From the NCBI RefSeq assembly GCF_000196255.1, contig NC_006370.1:2927411-2991410 (forward strand): a stretch of 64,000 nt of DNA, given 5' to 3'. Position 1 is the first letter of the stretch, and each line of letters opens with the position of its first letter. Below, in pieces: positions 58,604 through 64,000 of the stretch. The notes under the pieces were generated by a model. It made no database searches. It was given only the letters and a program-made list of their open reading frames with translations, and was not told where the DNA came from. Made by a program: the position numbers and the translations under genes. This stretch comes from Photobacterium profundum SS9 (lineage in GTDB: Bacteria > Pseudomonadota > Gammaproteobacteria > Enterobacterales > Vibrionaceae).

Positions 58604-59722
58604 TTACGCTTTTTCAGACAAGATAATGCGAAGTGTACGACGAAGTGGCTCTGCAGCACCCCATAGTAATTGGTCACCAACAGTAAAGGCATTGAGGAAA
58701 TCATCACCCATTGCCAGTTTACGTAAACGACCAACAGGAACAGACAATGTGCCCGTTACTTTCGCAGGGCTAAGCTCTTGAACGGTCGCATCGCTATCGT
58801 TAGGGATCACTTTAACCCAGTCATTATGTGATGCGATCATTTCTTCGATCTCATCTAACGGTACATTCTTCTTCAGCTTCAACGTTAATGCTTGGCTGTG
58901 ACAGCGCATTGCACCAATACGTACACATGTACCATCAATCGGCACTGGGTTATCTTGTAAGCCAAGAATCTTGTTCGTTTCTACCGACGCTTTCCACTCT
59001 TCTTTACTCTGGCCATTTTCACGCTTCACATCAATCCACGGAATTAATGAACCCGCAAGCGGCGCGCCAAATTCTTGCGAAGGGAAACCAGATGAACGTA
59101 AGGTTTCAGACACTTTACGATCAATATCTAGAATCGATGTTGCTGGGTTTGCAAGCTCGCTTGACACCGTATCGTTAATCACACCCATTTGGTTGATCAA
59201 CTCACGCATATTTTTCGCACCCGCACCAGAAGCCGCTTGGTAGGTTTGCGATGTCATCCACTCAACAAGGCCTTCTTTATAAAGACCACCAACAGCCATT
59301 AGCATTAAACTAACCGTACAGTTACCACCAACATAAGTGTTAGTACCGCTATGAATGCCCTGTTTAATTTGATCGAAGTTAACCGGATCTAGCGTAATAA
59401 TAGATTGAGGATCCATACGTAATGTAGAGGCAGCATCAATCCAATAACCTTTCCAGCCTGCAGCGCGCAATGCTGGGTATACTTTTTCTGTATAGCTACC
59501 ACCTTGACAGGTAATAATGGCATCCAGTTTTTTCAAACTATCAATATCAAACGCATCTTGCAGTAAGCCAGCATCTTTACCTAAGTTAGGTGCTGGGATT
59601 CCGATTTGAGATGTTGAATAAAATACAGGCTCAATGAAATTGAAGTCACCCTCTTCAACCATGCGCTGCATCAGCACAGAACCCACCATGCCACGCCAAC
59701 CAACTAAACCAACCTTCATCAT
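58604..59722 (-). CDS. asd: Aspartate-semialdehyde dehydrogenase
   Basis: A 372-residue NADPH enzyme of the aspartate pathway leading to lysine, threonine, methionine and diaminopimelate. The N-terminal [18 protein letters not shown] binds NADP; the catalytic Cys is in [13 protein letters not shown]; the substrate His follows in [15 protein letters not shown]. The first two codons are both ATG, so the start may be 59719. It stands alone. Confidence 0.97.
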   Translation of the reverse strand: MMKVGLVGWRGMVGSVLMQRMVEEGDFNFIEPVFYSTSQIGIPAPNLGKDAGLLQDAFDIDSLKKLDAIITCQGGSYTEKVYPALRAAGWKGYWIDAASTLRMDPQSIITLDPVNFDQIKQGIHSGTNTYVGGNCTVSLMLMAVGGLYKEGLVEWMTSQTYQAASGAGAKNMRELINQMGVINDTVSSELANPATSILDIDRKVSETLRSSGFPSQEFGAPLAGSLIPWIDVKRENGQSKEEWKASVETNKILGLQDNPVPIDGTCVRIGAMRCHSQALTLKLKKNVPLDEIEEMIASHNDWVKVIPNDSDATVQELSPAKVTGTLSVPVGRLRKLAMGDDFLNAFTVGDQLLWGAAEPLRRTLRIILSEKA

Positions 59723-60309
59723 CGCTTGCTACACTCCTTGTTCATAATTACAAACTCGACGCCCGTAGTAATATTCCCATTACTAAAAGAATGAGTATTT
59801 CTACCCCCATCTATAGAGATTTAAACTGTGAAAAACAAGCAGAATCTGAAGAAATTGCATAAAAATCCCAGCTACGTTTAATTTTACTGACTTAATACCT
59901 AAAGATGAGTTGGCACATAAGACAGTAAATACACACATTCGACCAACAATTAATACGGGCTAGAAAACAATCTAAAGGTGAACAATATACAACCAAAAGC
60001 CAATAAGAATGGATAATTTACGCCCCACAAACAACTTTTACTCACCAAGCAATAAAATCAAACAAACCACATTTTTTGAATAAAAACCCACACCCTGATA
60101 GTCTACACAAACTAACAAAACAGGCTTTAAACACCAATAAAATAAGTATATATAGTTATTTACACTCTATAAACCACATCGTCAATATAAAAACACAACT
60201 TATAAATCGATTAAAAAACAACACAAGAACAAATTTAAAACCTAAAATTAACAGCAATCACACATGAAAACATATATTTTTAAACGTTTATCAGTACTAA
60301 AAGATTCAG
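59723..60309. other. AT-rich spacer upstream of the nhaC leader
   Basis: This region holds the asd promoter and then a very AT-rich stretch. A 63-codon frame at 60076-60267 is Asn/Lys-rich with no ribosome site and looks like chance. Confidence 0.5.
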
Positions 60310-60407
60310 GTCACAGAAAAGTACAATATCTATCGCAGTGAGTAACTCATTTAGATAGAGTAGCGCCGAAACAACATGAGTCTCTTTAAAGAAGGACTCA
60401 GTGATCA
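60310..60407 (+). promoter_or_regulatory. Structured 5' leader of nhaC, three-way-junction RNA
   Basis: Helix P1 pairs 60310-60315 (GGTCAC) with 60402-60407 (GTGATC). Inside, P2 pairs CTATC (60331-60335) with GATAG (60355-60359), capped by TGAG/CTCA. P3 pairs TGAGTC (60378-60383) with GACTCA (60396-60401). The joining strand GTAGCGCCGAAACAACA is unpaired and GC-rich in an AT-rich setting. A hairpin ATTAACG/CGTTAAT follows at about 60422-60448 before the gene. The layout is riboswitch-like, but it does not fit the lysine riboswitch or other classes I can recall. Confidence 0.5.
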
Positions 60408-60492
60408 GAAGAAAAATTAATTATTAACGTTTTTATTGACGTTAATTTCAGGGTTTCCCCTTTAATATGCTCGATCAAACAAGGTTAACAGT

Positions 60493-61932
60493 ATGGAAAA
60501 ACAGACTACGAAGCTACCATCGATAATGCAAGTGACCCTTGCCCTTGGTACTTTCCTTGCACTGGCATTCTCTTTCACCGCTAAACTTGATTTACCTATT
60601 CAACTAGCACTTTATATCGGCTGGTTCATTATTATTACGCTAGGTATCAAACTTGGCCATGACTATAAATCGCTTGAAAAAGCAGCAACCCAAGGCATTT
60701 CAAATGGCTTAGGCGCTATCTTAATACTGCTTGCTGTCGGCTCCCTGGTGGGTACTTGGATTGCAGGTGGTATCGTGCCAACAATTATTTATTACGGCTT
60801 GCAAGCCATTCACCCGTCAATCTTTCTACTTGCAACCATGCTTATCTGTTCTCTAACAGCGTTAGCGACAGGTACATCTTGGGGTGCTGCGGGTACTGCG
60901 GGTATCGCGATGATGGGTATTGGACAAGGTCTTGGCGTGCCTGCCCCAATGACAGCAGGTGCTGTGCTTTCAGGCTGTTACTTTGGTGACAAAATGTCGC
61001 CACTATCTGATTCTGTGATTCTAGCTTCTTCTATGTCTGGCGTAGAAGTGATGGAGCACATCAAAGGCATGCTACCTATCGCTTTAATCAGCTATATCAT
61101 TACAGGTATTCTATTTACTGGTGCTGGCTTGCACTATGCAGGTAATGTAGACATGGCTCAGGTTGATTCTGTAATCCTTGCGATGGAAAATCAGTTTGTA
61201 ATCTCTCCATTCTCTTTCATACCTGTGATTATTGTTCTAGGTCTACTGGCAATGCGCCTACCGTCTTTCCCAGTTATCTCTTTCGGCTCGTTACTGGGTA
61301 TCGTATGGGCGGTAATGGTTCAAGACATGGACCCGCTTGTAGCATTTAATACAGCATGGGAACCCTTCTCTATTAGTTCTGGCGTTGACTTCATTGATGC
61401 GATTCTAAACCGCGGTGGCATGTCATCTATGCTGGGTTCAGTTGCCGTTATCATCTTTGGTCTGGGTTTTGGTGGTCTACTTGATAAAGTAGGTGTACTA
61501 CAAACGGTTGCTAAGTTATTCGAAAAACGCGTTAACTCTGCGGGTAGCTTAGCGACATCTACGATTGCGACTGCATTCTTTGGTAACGTATTTGGTTCTG
61601 CTATGTACGTATCATTAATTCTAACGCCTAAAATCTGTGCGAAGAACTATGACCGCCTAGGTTACCAACGTAAGAACCTGTCTCGTAACGCGGAATTTGG
61701 CGGCACGTTAACATCTGGTATGGTGCCTTGGAGTGATAATGGTATTTACATGGCAAGTATATTGGGGGTAGCAACCTTCTCTTACGCACCATTTATGTGG
61801 TTAAGCTTCGTCTGTATTATCGTGACTATCGTGACATCTTACATGGGTTGGTTTGTTGATCGTTGCCCACCAACAATTACTGAAGAAACTGATGAGAATG
61901 AGAACCTAGCCGTTACTCAACAAACAGCTTAA
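60493..61932 (+). CDS. nhaC: Na+/H+ antiporter NhaC family
   Basis: A 479-residue polytopic membrane protein with about eleven hydrophobic segments. NhaC landmarks include ATGTSWGAAGTAGIAMMGIGQGLG, SGCYFGDKMSPLSDSVILASSMSGVE and GTLTSGMVPWSDNGIYMA. It exchanges Na+ for H+; some family members are lysine or other amino-acid carriers. The ATG has AAGG upstream. The leader described separately lies 90-180 bp before it. Confidence 0.93.
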   Translation: MEKQTTKLPSIMQVTLALGTFLALAFSFTAKLDLPIQLALYIGWFIIITLGIKLGHDYKSLEKAATQGISNGLGAILILLAVGSLVGTWIAGGIVPTIIYYGLQAIHPSIFLLATMLICSLTALATGTSWGAAGTAGIAMMGIGQGLGVPAPMTAGAVLSGCYFGDKMSPLSDSVILASSMSGVEVMEHIKGMLPIALISYIITGILFTGAGLHYAGNVDMAQVDSVILAMENQFVISPFSFIPVIIVLGLLAMRLPSFPVISFGSLLGIVWAVMVQDMDPLVAFNTAWEPFSISSGVDFIDAILNRGGMSSMLGSVAVIIFGLGFGGLLDKVGVLQTVAKLFEKRVNSAGSLATSTIATAFFGNVFGSAMYVSLILTPKICAKNYDRLGYQRKNLSRNAEFGGTLTSGMVPWSDNGIYMASILGVATFSYAPFMWLSFVCIIVTIVTSYMGWFVDRCPPTITEETDENENLAVTQQTA

Positions 61933-61964
61933 CCGTAAAAAGCACAAAACAAGCAACTCAAAGA

Positions 61965-61991
61965 AGAGCGCCTAATAGCGCTCTTTTTTTA
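61965..61991 (+). terminator. Terminator of nhaC
   Basis: AGAGCG-CCTAATAG-CGCTCT followed by seven T. Confidence 0.9.
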
Positions 61992-62352
61992 TGTCTTCAC
62001 TGTATATAAAGCATCATATATCCTTCCGTTATATTTAAACAAAAAAACATAACTGACTGTAATAAATAAGATTAAATTAACAATCGTGTAAAATAAGCCA
62101 TTAAATTAAAAAACATCTTAATGGTGTATTTATAGTGAATAAGATCACAAAACCGCCAACTAACCCTAAAGTGTTAATATTCAGTAGCACATATTGACCC
62201 CAATCAATAAATCCCCATCAAAATCAGTGAAAATAGCGCTAGTTTATTTCAATCTTAGTTTTCACTTGTATCAAAATATTAAAAGTTTTGAACAGGATTA
62301 CGAAAGACATATTTTCGCATTTGCGATTTTAATTTCCTAAGGGGTTACATTC
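61992..62352. other. AT-rich promoter region of yjiH
   Basis: No ORF or structured RNA recognised in 360 bp; a good ribosome site (CTAAGGGG) ends it. Confidence 0.5.
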
Positions 62353-63084
62353 ATGAGCAATCAGGTTGGACAAGACCGCAAAGTCACGATTGGCAGCTAC
62401 ATTGCCCTCGCCTTTGCTGTGGTCTTCTTTTCTGGGCTACTTCAATCAAACGAATGGTATGGTGTTTTTGATTTCACAACCTTAAATGGTTCATTTGGTA
62501 ACGTTGTTTACGCTGTAAACGACACTGCTGATGGCATCCAAACGGCTACAACCTCACTGCGCGGTAAAGGCGGTAGTGGTGCTCGTGACGGTTTCATTTT
62601 CGCGTTAACATTAATTCCAACCGTAATGTTCGCTTTAGGTATGATCAATGTTCTAGAACACTATGGTGCGCTAGATGCTGCTCGTAAAATTCTAACACCG
62701 CTGCTTCGCCCTTTAATGGGTATTCCAGGTAACTCTGGCCTTGCACTTATTGCCTCGCTACAAAGTACAGATGCAGGTGCCGCAATGACCCGTCAATTAA
62801 AAGATGAAGGCCACCTAACCAAACGTGAAACCGATGTTTTCACCATGTTCCAATTTTCTGCTGGTGCGGCCATTGTTAACTTCTTCTCTTCTGGTGCTGT
62901 GCTGTTCACATTAACCAATTCAGATGGTACACCGGCAGTCACATCATCTATTGGTCTCGCTGTTGCCATCATGTTTATCTTTAAATTTGTTGGTGCCAAC
63001 ATGTTCCGCTTATACCTAAACATTACTGAAGGTAAAGCAGATAAAGAAGATACAACGCCTGAAATGAAAGAGGAAACAGCATAA
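62353..63084 (+). CDS. yjiH: YjiH-like membrane protein with nucleoside-recognition (gate) domain
   Basis: A 243-residue membrane protein with about five hydrophobic segments and gate-domain blocks LTLIPTVMFALGMINVLEHYGALDAARKIL and PLMGIPGNSGLALIASLQSTDAG. It matches YjiH of E. coli in size and its tight coupling to yjiG. The pair probably forms a transporter; the peptidase encoded next suggests a peptide or amino-acid derivative. Confidence 0.88.
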   Translation: MSNQVGQDRKVTIGSYIALAFAVVFFSGLLQSNEWYGVFDFTTLNGSFGNVVYAVNDTADGIQTATTSLRGKGGSGARDGFIFALTLIPTVMFALGMINVLEHYGALDAARKILTPLLRPLMGIPGNSGLALIASLQSTDAGAAMTRQLKDEGHLTKRETDVFTMFQFSAGAAIVNFFSSGAVLFTLTNSDGTPAVTSSIGLAVAIMFIFKFVGANMFRLYLNITEGKADKEDTTPEMKEETA

Positions 63085-63545
63085 TGACTACAGCTAAAAA
63101 ACCAATGGTGACAGACATTTTCGTTGAAGGTGCTAAAAAAGGTTGGGTAATAGCAACAACGTCAACCGTACCCAACGTATTAATGGCTTTTGTGATCATC
63201 AAAGCATTGCAGATCACTGGCGCTTTAGAACTAATGGGCACCCTATTTTCACCAATTATGGCTGTATTTGGTCTTCCTGGTGAAGCCGCTGCTGTACTGA
63301 TCGGCGCTTGGATGTCGATGGGCGGTGCGGTAGGTGTGGTTATCACACTTTTTGACCAAGGTATCTTGAATGGTCAACACATCGCAATTTTAGCCCCTGC
63401 TATCTACCTTATGGGTTCTCAGGTTCAATACATGGGCCGTATCATGGGGCCTATCGGCACTGAAGGGCGATACATTCCAGTAATGGTTGCTCTATCTGTG
63501 CTCAACGCTTTTGCTGCCATGTTTGTAATGAACATTCTGGTATAG
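63084..63545 (+). CDS. yjiG: YjiG-family inner-membrane protein
   Basis: A 153-residue membrane protein with four hydrophobic segments, the same length as E. coli YjiG. It holds the second half of the gate-domain fold (PGEAAAVLIGAWMSMGGAVGV). Its ATG overlaps the yjiH stop (TAATG), so both are made together. Confidence 0.88.
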   Translation: MTTAKKPMVTDIFVEGAKKGWVIATTSTVPNVLMAFVIIKALQITGALELMGTLFSPIMAVFGLPGEAAAVLIGAWMSMGGAVGVVITLFDQGILNGQHIAILAPAIYLMGSQVQYMGRIMGPIGTEGRYIPVMVALSVLNAFAAMFVMNILV

Positions 63546-63638
63546 GTTTTCCGTATATAGATGTTAATGGAGAGGGGCTCTACCCTCTTCCTTCTTTTCG
63601 CGATTAAAACTCACCACTGAGTCTCTTTGGAGTTTCCG

Positions 63639-64000
63639 ATGACTTTCGCCCTACAAGATTTCTCTCTAGAAAATTACTTACAAGAGCTACGCCCATTAAT
63701 TGATGTTGATTGCGGTACGTATACTAAAGACGGTATCGAAGTTATTGCCACTCAGATGCAGCAAAAATATCTGGATATGGGCTGGTACGTCAAACGTATC
63801 GATTGTGGTATTGCGGGTACTGGCATAGAAGTTCGCAACAAGCCTGAAACCAGCGATATCGACGTAATGCTTATTGGCCACATGGATACTGTTTTCCCTG
63901 AAGGAACCGCTGCTGCACGACCAATGACGTTTGATGAAAAACGCGCATACGGCCCCGGTGTTTCTGACATGAAATCAGGCCTACTTAATGTTGTTCATGC
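63639..64000 (+). CDS. M20-family metallopeptidase, N-terminal part
   Basis: A frame starting at an ATG with GGAG upstream and running off the right edge. It begins MTFALQDFSLENYL and contains the M20 zinc motifs IGHMDTVFP (His, Asp) and GPGVSDMKSG (Asp). It resembles carboxypeptidase G2/ArgE-type enzymes. It lies 93 bp after yjiG, forming a likely transporter-peptidase operon. Confidence 0.9.
   Translation, partial: MTFALQDFSLENYLQELRPLIDVDCGTYTKDGIEVIATQMQQKYLDMGWYVKRIDCGIAGTGIEVRNKPETSDIDVMLIGHMDTVFPEGTAAARPMTFDEKRAYGPGVSDMKSGLLNVVH

Noticed and set aside
60076..60267. 63-codon Asn/Lys-rich frame, plus strand
   Set aside because: Composition follows the AT-rich DNA; no ribosome site or family.
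60310..60450. Lysine riboswitch upstream of nhaC
   Set aside because: The leader is only about 100 nt between P1 strands and lacks the AGAGG-GC core and five-helix layout; only a GCCGAA stretch matches.
1..64000. CRISPR array
   Set aside because: No regularly spaced 25-40 bp repeats with unique spacers were seen; the only regular tandem repeat is coding, in rsxC.

Overview
The window looks like a chromosomal segment of a marine gamma-proteobacterium of the Vibrionaceae, most likely a Photobacterium or close relative. This is inferred from content, not from a database search: a MotY sodium-type flagellar protein, a FadL/VolA-type pair, rsxABCDGE-nth, ybgC-tolQRAB-pal-cpoB, a DUF2753-type protein, divergent grxD/sodB, FabV as enoyl-ACP reductase, and AT-rich spacers. 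No prophage, CRISPR array or intact insertion sequence was seen.

Left part (1-16 kb): the end of a nitrate reductase (nasA), an esterase and fabV, then an unexplained two-gene cassette (a soluble 156-residue protein plus a membrane-anchored ankyrin protein), a 58-residue lipoprotein and two tRNA-Ser genes. After a giant mechanosensitive channel (mscK type) comes a tryptophan-catabolism locus. It has two tandem TnaC-like leader peptides, tnaA, a frameshifted tnaB and a 5'-truncated ridA remnant, followed by pdxY, which supplies the PLP that TnaA needs, and alaE. A long AT-rich desert precedes dgt.

Accessory island (16.2-25.7 kb): two 51-bp direct repeats (one mismatch), made of the last 10 nt of tRNA-Ser(GGA) plus its terminator, bracket a block with no integrase. 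Inside are an ATPase/TOPRIM-like (DUF4276-type) pair, a four-gene SMC operon of Wadjet/MksBEFG type in the unusual order nuclease-SMC-kleisin-KITE (jetD-C-A-B), and a divergent WYL-domain regulator of BrxR/CapW type with candidate operators. This is a defence island and the most exciting block here.

Right part (25.8-64 kb) is mostly housekeeping: a UPF0149 protein, a BASS transporter, nadA, the Tol-Pal operon, the cytochrome bd operon cydAB-cydX-ybgE behind two FNR-type boxes, pepE, rsxABCDGE-nth, gloA, two superoxide dismutases (one behind a Fur-like box), motY, rnt, a fadL-volA pair, a peroxiredoxin, two Na+/H+-antiporter-family proteins, grxD, asd, yjiH-yjiG and the start of an M20 peptidase. 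Non-coding points of interest are a small transcription unit encoding a 24-residue peptide at 38.4 kb, a tRNA-Asn 3' fragment next to pepE, and a three-way-junction leader RNA upstream of nhaC.
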